DNA from: Haloquadratum walsbyi J07HQW1
Lineage (GTDB): Archaea; Halobacteriota; Halobacteria; Halobacteriales; Haloferacaceae
NCBI GenBank assembly: GCA_000415965.1
Contig: KE356560.1
Coordinates: forward strand, 3,074,428-3,138,427
Direction: 5' to 3'
DNA length: 64,000 nucleotides
Shown here piece after piece: positions 56,597 to 64,000 of the stretch (position 1 is its first letter; each line of letters opens with the position of its first letter). The notes under the pieces are model-generated. The model saw only the letters and a list, made by a program, of their open reading frames with translations, was not told the origin of the DNA and did not search any database. Made by a program: the position numbers and the translations under genes.

Positions 56597-58180
56597 ATGT
56601 CGCTACTCGTGTTCGATGGTCGGATGGGTGCAAGTGGGGATATGATCCTCGCAGCACTCATTTCCGCTGGTGCCTCATCAGATGTTTTGACCCCCGTCGA
56701 AGACGCTCTTGGGATTAAATATATTATCGATACCGAAACAAAAGCTGGTATCGCTGCGACGCGGGTTCATATTGTGTCTGATCCTGACAGTACAGTTGCT
56801 CATCCCGAGAAACAATCAGCTGAGACTGATGATACCCAACAGGAGATGACAGCAGCCGATACTGATACGCATACAAATGCACACATGCACGATGGGTCAG
56901 AGACTGAAGACCAACATGCCCACGACACAACAGCGAATGACGGTCATATCCACGCTCATACTGAAGATGATGAACAACAAAACGCACATGATCATCCCGC
57001 TCAGACACATGCTCATTCTGGAGAGCACAACCACGATCATAGTCACGCTCACAATCACGATGAGTCGATGATGATCGAGGGTCATGGTCCAGCACGTGCA
57101 TACGAGGAAGTAATCGAGATTGTCGAGGGAATGGGACTCAATGCAGATGTTGAGTCAACAGCAACCGAGATTTTCACTCAACTTGGCACTGCTGAGGCAG
57201 CAGTCCATGGGACATCACTCACATCAACACAGTTTCATGAAGTTGGCGCAGATGACGCGATTGCTGATATCGTGGGGGCAGCACTGTTGCTTGCAGACTT
57301 AGATATCGATCGTGTCTGTGTCACACCGGTATCAACTGGAAGTGGAGAAGTTACAATGTCACATGGTTCGTTTTCGGTTCCACCGCCTGCAGTTGTCGAG
57401 ATTGCTGAAGAGGCAACATGGTCACTGCGCGGCGGTCCAGTTGATGCCGAACTTCTGACACCGACAGGCGCTGCAATTTTAGCGCATATTGCTGAGGGTG
57501 TACAAACGCTGCCAACACTTACGGTAACAACAACAGGATATGGTGCTGGTGGATACGACTTTGAAGAGTATCCAAATGTCCTTCGTGCGGTCATCGGAGA
57601 AGCACCGACATCGACGAGAAGTGAGATTGGAGTAACCGCTGATGAGATAAATCATAATGACACAGGACAACCTCAGTTTGCTGCGGAGACAGATGAACTC
57701 ACATTTGATCGTGAATCGATCGTCGTATTAGAGACAAATCTTGACGATGCCACTCCTGAGGTGCTTGGTAGTCTGCAAGAGACATTGAGTGATGTTGGTG
57801 CACGTGATGTAACAATCATCCCAACAGCGATGAAGAAATCACGACCTGGGCACTTAATCAAAGTGATTACAAAGCCAGACGACGCAGCAGATGTCGCTCA
57901 ACGACTCGCGGTTGAGACTGGTACATTAGGCATTCGCGAGCATCCCGCACGACATCGCTGGCGCGCTGATCGGAGATTCGAAACAGTCACGTTGACAATT
58001 GATGCAAATGAATATGAGATCACGGTTAAAATCGCACGCGATAGCGATGGGATAGTGTATGATTACAGCGCGGAGTATGATGATGCACTCGCGGTCGCAA
58101 CAGCAACTGAGTATCCTGTGCGTGAGATACGTCGTCGGGCGGAAGCAGTCGCTAGATCCACGGTAGCCTCAAACTCGTAA
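56597..58180 (+). CDS. larC: Nickel-pincer cofactor biosynthesis protein LarC
   Basis: CTP-dependent nickel insertase that makes the nickel-pincer nucleotide of LarA-type racemases. 527 residues starting at MSLLVFDGRMGASGDM. N-terminal half: FDGRMGASGDMILAAL and STGSGEVTMSHG; C-terminal half: TNLDDATPEVLG and MKKSRPGHLIKVI. Residues about 92-154 hold 18 His in a His/Asp linker, probably binding nickel. In Lactobacillus, LarC is made as LarC1-LarC2 through a programmed frameshift; here it is one continuous frame. The start is the ATG at 56597; 56573 lies upstream. Its LarA-like partner lies far upstream at 9.3 kb. Confidence 0.93.
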   Translation: MSLLVFDGRMGASGDMILAALISAGASSDVLTPVEDALGIKYIIDTETKAGIAATRVHIVSDPDSTVAHPEKQSAETDDTQQEMTAADTDTHTNAHMHDGSETEDQHAHDTTANDGHIHAHTEDDEQQNAHDHPAQTHAHSGEHNHDHSHAHNHDESMMIEGHGPARAYEEVIEIVEGMGLNADVESTATEIFTQLGTAEAAVHGTSLTSTQFHEVGADDAIADIVGAALLLADLDIDRVCVTPVSTGSGEVTMSHGSFSVPPPAVVEIAEEATWSLRGGPVDAELLTPTGAAILAHIAEGVQTLPTLTVTTTGYGAGGYDFEEYPNVLRAVIGEAPTSTRSEIGVTADEINHNDTGQPQFAAETDELTFDRESIVVLETNLDDATPEVLGSLQETLSDVGARDVTIIPTAMKKSRPGHLIKVITKPDDAADVAQRLAVETGTLGIREHPARHRWRADRRFETVTLTIDANEYEITVKIARDSDGIVYDYSAEYDDALAVATATEYPVREIRRRAEAVARSTVASNS

Positions 58181-58417
58181 ATTCTCCAGCTCTCAAGTGT
58201 CCCGAGCCGCTGGTGCTATCCGATTCAGGATTTGTGTCTGTGTCCCGTCTCCCGTTTTCCGTTTCCACGATGTGTATATAGGTCGTCTCGGCTCCTGTGA
58301 TGTCATCTCATGAATGTGATACACATAAAACGGATATTGGTATGAAGCACAGTCCCTGCAGGCGTCAATCAATGTTCTTCTGATGATTATATTTCCCCAG
58401 TTGGGAATCTGTCTTCA

Positions 58418-58552
58418 CAGTTGTTGGGGCTGTGAGTGTCGTGATTCGAATTCGAAGCGGAACGCGCAACCGAAACCGGGCGTTCCAAATGAACTGCATC
58501 TGAGTGTGGGTGTGGGTTCAGAGAGAAACACTGCTCAGAGTGCAACCGATTG
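58418..58552. repeat. Dispersed MITE-like element, copy G
   Basis: Left CAGTTGTTGGGGCTGTGAG, right CTCAGAGTGCAACCGATTG. Perfect internal hairpin arms GGAACGC (58459-58465) and GCGTTCC (58480-58486), preceded by ATTCGAATTCGAAG. Second hairpin GGGTTCAGAGAGAAACA follows a GAGTGTGGGTGTGGG run. Confidence 0.8.
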
Positions 58553-58689
58553 ATAAACACAACACAACCCTTCGAGTGGTGGGTCACACAGTATCTTCGT
58601 TATAGCTGTGAACACTCATCAAGTCGAATATATGCGAATCACCTGAGACTCGCTTCATTGAATATGTTATCCCCTGATTGAGCAGAGTG

Positions 58690-59240
58690 GATTACAACGG
58701 TAGCAAGCCGAAAGCCGTGGGATGAAGCCGACACGATGAGAGCCAGTCCAAGGCAACTCTAAGTTCACCGCCCGATAACCCACGAGTGTTGTCTCACAAT
58801 CGATAATTCGACCATCTCGGACCGTATTGTGACGGCGTTTTCCGGTTGCGACACGGAGTTTTCGACCCCAACGGACGCTTCAGACCTACAGCCCGCCGGC
58901 GAAGAAAGCCGGGGAACCACCCCACAACGTCCCGACCAAACTGATCGGACGCGAATGGTTGTGTACAGCAGGATGAACACCCTATCGACCGCCTCGTGGT
59001 CGCTCGCCACGTGCGAGTGGAAAGGCTCGCGCGACCGAGCAACACGCATTTGAAGCCCCGGTATTGTGTGACGACCGTTGAACGCCCCACGCGAAAGCGC
59101 ACTTGAAGTCTGAGGGGACGCACAGTTTTGAACACTGCTTCACGGAATCCCACGGTACGGAGGAGATCAACCCGTGCGCTCACTGCTCGCACGGTTCGGT
59201 TTTTAGAACGGAGATTCAGCCTGTCATTCGATCGCTTAAA
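58690..59240 (+). mobile_element. Decayed insertion element
   Basis: Starts with GGTAGCAAGCCGAAAGCCG, a hairpin and ATGAAGCCGACA, the same left end as at 24.1 kb. Near 59145 GGAATCCCACGGTACGG resembles the right end. The interior is GC-rich and frame-broken; one frame reads EHPIDRLVVARHVRVERLAR. No intact TnpB motif is followed. It fills the gap between larC and the RuvC-fold gene. Confidence 0.5.
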
Positions 59241-59293
59241 ACCAGTGCTCAAGACCGATAACTGATATCCGTAGCCGGTGCGAGAAATAAAAT

Positions 59294-60058
59294 GTGATTG
59301 TCGTCGCTACCGACGACTTTGAGTTATATCATGATGTCGTCGGCGAATTGCGAGACCGAGATGTGCGATTCACCACAATTGAATCAGGGGCAGATCCTCC
59401 ACCAGGCACACGGGTTGTCATTCGGACACCGAGTGATACGATCTCGCTCCCTCCAGACGCCGAGAGCGTCGTTGTTGCTGGGTCAGAAGCACGGCGTGCA
59501 GTTGAGTCAGCAGTGTCAATACTCCGGGGCGGTGATGATGGACGAGCGGTTGTGGGCGTTGACCCTGGTTCAAACCCTGGCATTGCGATCCTTGTCGGCG
59601 ATGAAATCATTGGTGCATTTCAGGTTCCACTCTCAAAGGCTGTTGAAACGATTAAATCCGAACTGACAGATCTTGATGACCCTGATCCGATTGTCCGAAT
59701 TGGTGACGGTGCTCGACTCCAAGGAGCACAATTAGTCAATGATCTTGAAGATGTTGCCGTTGAGCTGATTGATGAGGCAGGGACGACACCGTATCTCGGA
59801 GCGGGCGCACGTGGCATGGGCGATGTACTCGCAGCAATCAATATCGCTCGCCGAAGCGGCGAGGTCATCGAAACGCGAACACTTGAGCCGACAGCCGGTG
59901 AAATCCAACGAATAAAGGACCGGTCGCGTCAAATGGCTCCCGAGAACCGAACCATCGACGCCGAGCTTGCCCGTCGTGTTGCTATTGGAGAACTTACACT
60001 TGCAGAAGCGCTTTCACTCCATCGTGATGATAGCGATGCACGCACAGAAACAGAGTGA
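59294..60058 (+). CDS. RuvC/RNase H-fold protein
   Basis: 254 residues from a GTG start. After an N-terminal alpha/beta segment, the core begins VVGVDPGSNPGIAILVGDE (Asp-Pro-Gly-Ser, RuvC motif I), continues VELIDEAGTTPYL (acidic motif II) and ends GMGDVLAAINIARRSG (motif III Asp). All three catalytic acids of RuvC/YqgF nucleases seem present. The final 60 residues (TAGEIQRIKDRSRQMAPENRT) look helical. The gene precedes radB by 182 bases, same strand; a DNA-repair or Holliday-junction link is inferred. Confidence 0.72.
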   Translation: MIVVATDDFELYHDVVGELRDRDVRFTTIESGADPPPGTRVVIRTPSDTISLPPDAESVVVAGSEARRAVESAVSILRGGDDGRAVVGVDPGSNPGIAILVGDEIIGAFQVPLSKAVETIKSELTDLDDPDPIVRIGDGARLQGAQLVNDLEDVAVELIDEAGTTPYLGAGARGMGDVLAAINIARRSGEVIETRTLEPTAGEIQRIKDRSRQMAPENRTIDAELARRVAIGELTLAEALSLHRDDSDARTETE

Positions 60059-60240
60059 ATCCTCCAACCACACTTAGCCGCGAGCGCGACTCCAGTGAGG
60101 CTGAGACTTCCTGTTTCCACGATATGCTTTCCGTCCACGTACAGTCCCAACAACGGTTATACGAGATACAAGGAGTGTCGACGGTTCTCAAGATTGTTCA
60201 AATCGAGGGGTTTTTCGCCTGAGGTCTCTCACTCACCGGC

Positions 60241-61014
60241 GTGTCACGACCACTCTCGACAGGATGTCAATCACTTGATTCCCTCCTCGGCGGAGGATTT
60301 GAGCGCGGAACTGTCACGCAAGTTTATGGACCTCCTGCCGCAGGGAAAACAAACATCATGCTCTCAGCCGCTCTGCATACTGCAGCAACTGAGAGCATGG
60401 CTGTGTATGTCGACACTGAGGGGATCTCATCAGATCGGTTTCGACAGATTGCGGACGGTGTTGTTGATGAATCATCCTCAGCAGATCGTGAGTCACTCAC
60501 CTCGCAGGTCATCATGTCTGAAGCGCATGACTTTGAGGCACAAGCAGCAGCAGTTCGTGACACTGCAGAGTTTGCCAATCGCGCTGATCTCATAGTCCTT
60601 GACAGCGCAACTGGGTTTTATCGACTTCAACGAACGCTTGGGGGGACGCTGAAGAATAATGTCAGCACAGACGGAACCGCATCAGAGAATGCAGAAAGTA
60701 CTGAGGGTGCGGATGGCGGTGACACGCTCCGTCGACTCACAAGTCAAATTACACATCTTCTCTCGCTCGCCCGGAAGCATGATCTTGCAGTCGTCATTAC
60801 AAATCAAGTCTTCACTGACCCTGACACTGACCGGGTTCGTCCACTCGGCGGATATACCTTAGAGCACTGGACGGGAACAGTCCTGAAACTTGAACGATTT
60901 CGCGGTGGGAAACGGCGGGCAACTCTTGAGAAACACCAATCGAAACCAACTGGTGGATCTGCGACATTTATGATCACTGATACCGGCGTGACAGACCACG
61001 AATCAATATCATAG
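60241..61014 (+). CDS. radB: DNA repair and recombination protein RadB
   Basis: RecA-family recombination mediator. 257 residues from a GTG start (MSRPLSTGCQSLDSLLGGG). Walker A GPPAAGKTNIML, Walker B DLIVLDSATGFY, and ITNQVF, PLGGYTLEHW match archaeal RadB. It lacks the N-terminal helix-hairpin-helix domain of RadA. Residues about 143-160 (STDGTASENAESTEGADGG) are an acidic insertion not usual in the family. It would help load RadA. Confidence 0.92.
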   Translation: MSRPLSTGCQSLDSLLGGGFERGTVTQVYGPPAAGKTNIMLSAALHTAATESMAVYVDTEGISSDRFRQIADGVVDESSSADRESLTSQVIMSEAHDFEAQAAAVRDTAEFANRADLIVLDSATGFYRLQRTLGGTLKNNVSTDGTASENAESTEGADGGDTLRRLTSQITHLLSLARKHDLAVVITNQVFTDPDTDRVRPLGGYTLEHWTGTVLKLERFRGGKRRATLEKHQSKPTGGSATFMITDTGVTDHESIS

Positions 61015-61029
61015 TGACACTCATTATAG

Positions 61030-61400
61030 AAGGTCTAAGGGGAAAACCCACGGCTTTACTCGTGGGGTGAAGCCGACAAATGTGAGTGAGCTCATAAGAC
61101 AGTAGCAAGATAACTTCCTGACAGTTAAATAGAGACGAGATATGTCTGAAAGTAGCTTCACAGCAATCAAAATGTGGGCTGTGAAGGGGCAGTGTCAGTC
61201 GCCCACAAACAGCGGGGACGTTCCAACTGTGTGCATGTGACAGCTAACAAGAGGGACGTTCCGAACCTGTCTCGACAGGCAGGATACATCTGGTGCTGAA
61301 GCCACGCTTTGTGGTGTGAGAAATCCCCTGCTCACTTCTGTACCGCTCAACAGGAGTCCCATGCTGAAGCTCACGAGTTTACTCGTGGGTGGCTGACGCG
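61030..61400. mobile_element. IS605-like end hairpins
   Basis: At 61035-61072 an almost perfect hairpin, CCCACGGCTTTACTCGTGGG, followed by GTGAAGCCGACA, repeats the left end seen at 19, 24 and 58.7 kb. At 61362-61395 a second related hairpin (CTCACGAGTTTACTCGTGGG) follows. The 290 bases between carry two near copies of a GGGACGTTCC-containing segment (61220-61270). No tnpB is visible. Confidence 0.5.
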
Positions 61401-61449
61401 TAGCATCTGATGTGAGTTATCTTGAGAATCAAGATATGGTACATCTCCC

Positions 61450-61985
61450 ACGCATCGCCTCCCATTGAATGGTCCACGGGACGAGTAAAAACCGACGGAC
61501 AGCGATGGGGAGTATTTCCTCTCACGACCGCGTGAAGCAGAAAGATAGATTCAGGCGATATCATTCATTTATCGGGACACACCAAGTGAAGTACCACGGG
61601 CACAGCCACAGTGGTCCGTGGCTTCGCCGTGGCTTCTGGCGCGAAGCCAGCGGAACGACCGGTGGCGAATTCCGCCCCCGGTCGTCTCTGGAGAGACTCG
61701 CGTGCAACCGGAACCAGTGACACTCGAACACACCGCGTGTGCCACCGCAACAGAGGTCGTCTGTTACCGCCGTGGCGGTGGCGGATGTATCCGTGGGCGG
61801 GCGCGACACAGCCCCGGCGCACCACGTCTTCCCCCGATATGGGTGTGCGGATTTTGCGAGGCCGATAACGTGGGTTCCACACAGTAGGAGGGCGTCCCGA
61901 TGGTTACAAACAGGGACGCGGTTAAGCGCACTTCACCCCCGCCCACAGTGCGGCGGGGAACTCGCGCTGTTTTTGGTTTAGATAC
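61450..61985. other. GC-rich tract of uncertain origin
   Basis: Visibly GC-rich compared with the flanks, and open in four frames over 80-105 codons as is usual for GC-rich non-coding or recently acquired DNA. No family is recognised in any frame. Inverted CCACGG/CCGTGG motifs near 61610-61640 suggest mobile-element debris. It lies between the end hairpins at 61.0-61.4 kb and dispersed repeat copy H. Confidence 0.35.
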
Positions 61986-62018
61986 ATCAAGAACAGCCCG
62001 CAACACCGAGTCCTCTCA

Positions 62019-62162
62019 ACAGTTGTTGGGACTGTGATTTCTGTCTCCGAAGTTGCAACCGAACGCGCACACAGTCGTTCCAGGTAAACTCAGTCTGAGT
62101 CTGAGTGTGGGTGTGGATGTGGGTTCGGAGAGACACAGTGATCAGATTGCCACCGACTGGAA
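62019..62162. repeat. Dispersed MITE-like element, copy H
   Basis: Left end AACAGTTGTTGGGACTGTGA; right end CAGATTGCCACCGACTGGAA (13 of 18 positions match the left when inverted). Includes CCGAACGCGC..GTCGTTCC, GAGTCTGAGTGTGGGTGTGG and GGGTTCGGAGAGACAC. Longest copy because of an expanded hexamer-type run. Confidence 0.75.
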
Positions 62163-62369
62163 ATCACCAATAAGATGACTCACTCTAGGTAGATATTCTA
62201 CATCAGGGACTGACAAAACGAAGAGTCATCTATCCTAAGAAACGTTCACAAAAATCAGATATCAGAGATTGCTGGCGTGTGAACCACCTCGGGGTCACAT
62301 CTCCGTCTAAGCCCCGAGACACTCGCGTTGCTTATCTATAGATACGCGTTGGTCATATCGCAACTAATG

Positions 62370-63518
62370 TTATAGCTCGCCCAACTTTCGAATCAACTGT
62401 CCACGATATCGTTCATCAGCATTAATACCTTTCATTTCGAGTACATTTCGCTCAAGTTTGTCGAGTGCAACATAAAATGCGTTTTCAGCACCATATCCTT
62501 CACCACTTCCCGCGACCTGTCCAAGGCTTGTTCGCAGTCTAATCTGACACTGCATAAGTGGTGTTCCCCGGAGCTTTTCTTTGTGTTCATGCAATCGAAC
62601 ATGCGCATGGAGGACTTGCATCTGCTGGTATTTATCCACAACATCAGTAATTGATTCAACAATCTCTGCTCGGGTCAGTGTCTCAAGAAGTCCAATATTT
62701 GTAATTTGAACGTCCATTGACTCCTCTTCGGTGAATGTGAGTGCCCTGAGCACGTCCGTTTTTGTGAGAACGCCCTCAATTGTTGTATCACCGGTAGCAG
62801 GCGTGACCACAAGCCCTGAGATATCATTATCAAACATTCGCTCAACAGCATCACTCACCTGCTCATCTGGTTGGGCAGTGATAACTGGTGCAGACATCAG
62901 GTCATAGACGGGCAGATCAAGCATGCGGTCAACATCACCACTGCGGTCCCCACGACCTTGTCGGTCGTCATCACGAACAACAAAATCAATAATATCATGT
63001 GTCGTCAGGATTCCGGTGAGTGAGTTTGATCCGTCCTCTTCAACGACAGGAACGCGAGAAATACTGTGTTCACGGAGTTTATTGATTGCCTCTCCGAGGG
63101 GCGACTGCTCGGCTACATCCACAACATCATCAGTAAAGATATCATCAACAGAAATCGCATCAAGATTTTCGAGAACCGCCTCTAAGATAGCCTCACCCGT
63201 GACGATGCCATAGAGTTGCTCTCCCTCAAAGACAGGAGCAACGTTCACGTCACCCTCAACAAGCATCCGGGCGGCTTCGCGTACATCCTCATGTCGATCT
63301 AATTTTGGTGCTGACTTCGTCACAACATCAACTTTCGTGTCATCACCCATCCGTGATCGGACTAATTGCTTTTCACCAACGACACCGGTGTACCCTCCCT
63401 GTTTAGTAACGATTATTCCATTCGGTCGTTCCCGATCAAAGATAGACCGAATTTTGCCTAACCGCTTATCGGCATGAACTTCGACATAATCAGGAGTGGC
63501 AATATTAGTGATATCCAT
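62370..63518 (-). CDS. Four-CBS protein with HPF/S30AE-like C-terminal domain
   Basis: 382 residues. Four CBS motifs at about 1-55, 63-120, 122-180 and 203-262 (for example PSNSLTGILTTHDIIDFV-type endings, SGLVVTP, ADVNVAPVFEG-like strands) make two Bateman modules that usually bind AMP, ATP or related nucleotides. The last part, about 266-364 (VQITNIGLLETLTRAEIVE, LHAHVRLHEHK, MQCQIRLRTSL, NAFYVALDKLERNVLEMKG), aligns by eye in order and length with the S30AE/HPF ribosome-hibernation fold, including its final Ala-Ile/Leu-Asp-x-Leu-x-x-x-Leu-Glu helix. A nucleotide-sensing ribosome factor is inferred. Confidence 0.85.
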   Translation of the reverse strand: MDITNIATPDYVEVHADKRLGKIRSIFDRERPNGIIVTKQGGYTGVVGEKQLVRSRMGDDTKVDVVTKSAPKLDRHEDVREAARMLVEGDVNVAPVFEGEQLYGIVTGEAILEAVLENLDAISVDDIFTDDVVDVAEQSPLGEAINKLREHSISRVPVVEEDGSNSLTGILTTHDIIDFVVRDDDRQGRGDRSGDVDRMLDLPVYDLMSAPVITAQPDEQVSDAVERMFDNDISGLVVTPATGDTTIEGVLTKTDVLRALTFTEEESMDVQITNIGLLETLTRAEIVESITDVVDKYQQMQVLHAHVRLHEHKEKLRGTPLMQCQIRLRTSLGQVAGSGEGYGAENAFYVALDKLERNVLEMKGINADERYRGQLIRKLGEL

Positions 63519-63599
63519 AGCGGTTTAGCCTTCCATTCACTCTCTTACTCAGCCGTCATATTGAAACTTCGCTCTATGTTCTGAGTGGTGAGAATATTA

Positions 63600-64000
63600 A
63601 TTGGAGCACAGCGCGAAAAACGAGAGAGATTTATGAACTCCCTTATTTTGTTCACACTGACGCGCTCGCTGAGGGTGGGGCTTCCCGGATTCTTGACACA
63701 GTTTGTCACGGGCGCCAATTGAGGACAGCCACACTCGGAGTGAGTGATATCTTATACGCGGAGCAGGCGCAATCCCACGCAGGCTGTGGATACGCGCCGT
63801 CACAGTGGGAATTCCACACAGTTTTCTCCACAAACAGCGCATGTGTGTTAATGTCGGCCCAGTGGTTACGACCCCAGTGTCGCCGAGCGCCCGAAACTGG
63901 CGGTTCGAGTATGAGTATGAGTATGAGTGTAACTGTGAGTGTCCGCCCACTTTGGAAACAGGTGTGCCCTCTGTGCAAACAACAACCACCGGGCAAACAC
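63600..64000 (-). mobile_element. Probable tnpB tail remnant at the window edge
   Basis: On the minus strand 63640-63740 reads HSECGCPQLAPVTNCVKN and then PGSPTLSERVSV, resembling the common haloarchaeal TnpB ending (AKRVVExGSPTLxER). The rest toward 64000 is GC-rich, with a GAGTAT tandem run at about 63907-63930, and no RuvC motif is readable. The element continues past the window, so its state is unknown. Confidence 0.4.

Noticed and set aside
60170..60240. tRNA-like GTTCAAATCGAGG upstream of radB
   Set aside because: Resembles a T-loop sequence, but no acceptor, D or anticodon stems can be paired around it.

Overview
The window looks like the chromosome of a low-GC haloarchaeon, and Haloquadratum walsbyi is the best guess. 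The predicted proteins are strongly acidic. Typical archaeal and haloarchaeal genes are present: CDC48 AAA ATPase, RadB, TFS, a SAMP1-type ubiquitin-like protein, class I HMG-CoA reductase, a separate GMP synthase subunit B, and several small Zn-finger DUF families. Yet base composition is near 48% GC by eye and intergenic regions are long and AT-rich, unlike most haloarchaea. The species name is inference.

Layout. 0.1-8.9 kb: a small Zn-finger protein, pyrF, the NAD operon nadA-nadB-nadC (minus strand), an amidohydrolase, hmgA, and a Zn-ribbon/winged-helix protein. 9-17.6 kb: a LarA-like protein, isocitrate dehydrogenase, a DsbA-like oxidoreductase, a metallophosphatase, map plus a HIT hydrolase, and a CDF metal exporter. 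17.6-19.1 kb: a decayed IS1341-type tnpB. 19.4-25.5 kb: deoC, a DUF63 membrane protein, an alkaline-phosphatase-superfamily hydrolase, a Gfo/Idh/MocA dehydrogenase and a nucleoside phosphorylase. 25.5-26.9 kb: more TnpB debris. 26.9-36.5 kb: samp1-like, a Rieske protein, ppc, pyrG-guaAB, a DUF7126-type protein, a cupin and mptG. 37-42.5 kb: a REC-PAS-histidine kinase, TFS and a CobW-type GTPase. 43.4-49.7 kb: a formaldehyde-dehydrogenase-type ADH and a livKHMGF ABC transporter operon whose binding-protein gene is frameshifted. 50-55.5 kb: an RNB exonuclease, small Zn and PUA proteins, and cdc48. 55.5-64 kb: larC, a RuvC-fold protein, radB and a CBS-domain protein, separated by GC-rich insertion-sequence debris.

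How genes connect. The nad genes make quinolinate and nicotinate mononucleotide. pyrF, pyrG and guaAB serve nucleotide synthesis, while deoC and the nucleoside phosphorylase serve nucleoside salvage. ppc and icd feed and run the TCA cycle. hmgA supplies mevalonate for ether lipids. larC and a LarA-like protein with conserved pincer-site residues suggest a nickel-pincer racemase.

Most interesting observations: (1) an eight-copy family of about 105-145 bp non-coding elements with imperfect terminal inverted repeats and internal hairpins, one showing a compensatory change; (2) a 4xCBS protein whose C-terminal 100 residues resemble the S30AE/HPF ribosome-hibernation fold; (3) the LarA/LarC pair; (4) repeated six-base expansions that insert acidic or His-rich linkers into otherwise conserved enzymes; (5) a field of TnpB remnants with no intact copy. 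I saw no tRNA, rRNA or CRISPR array.
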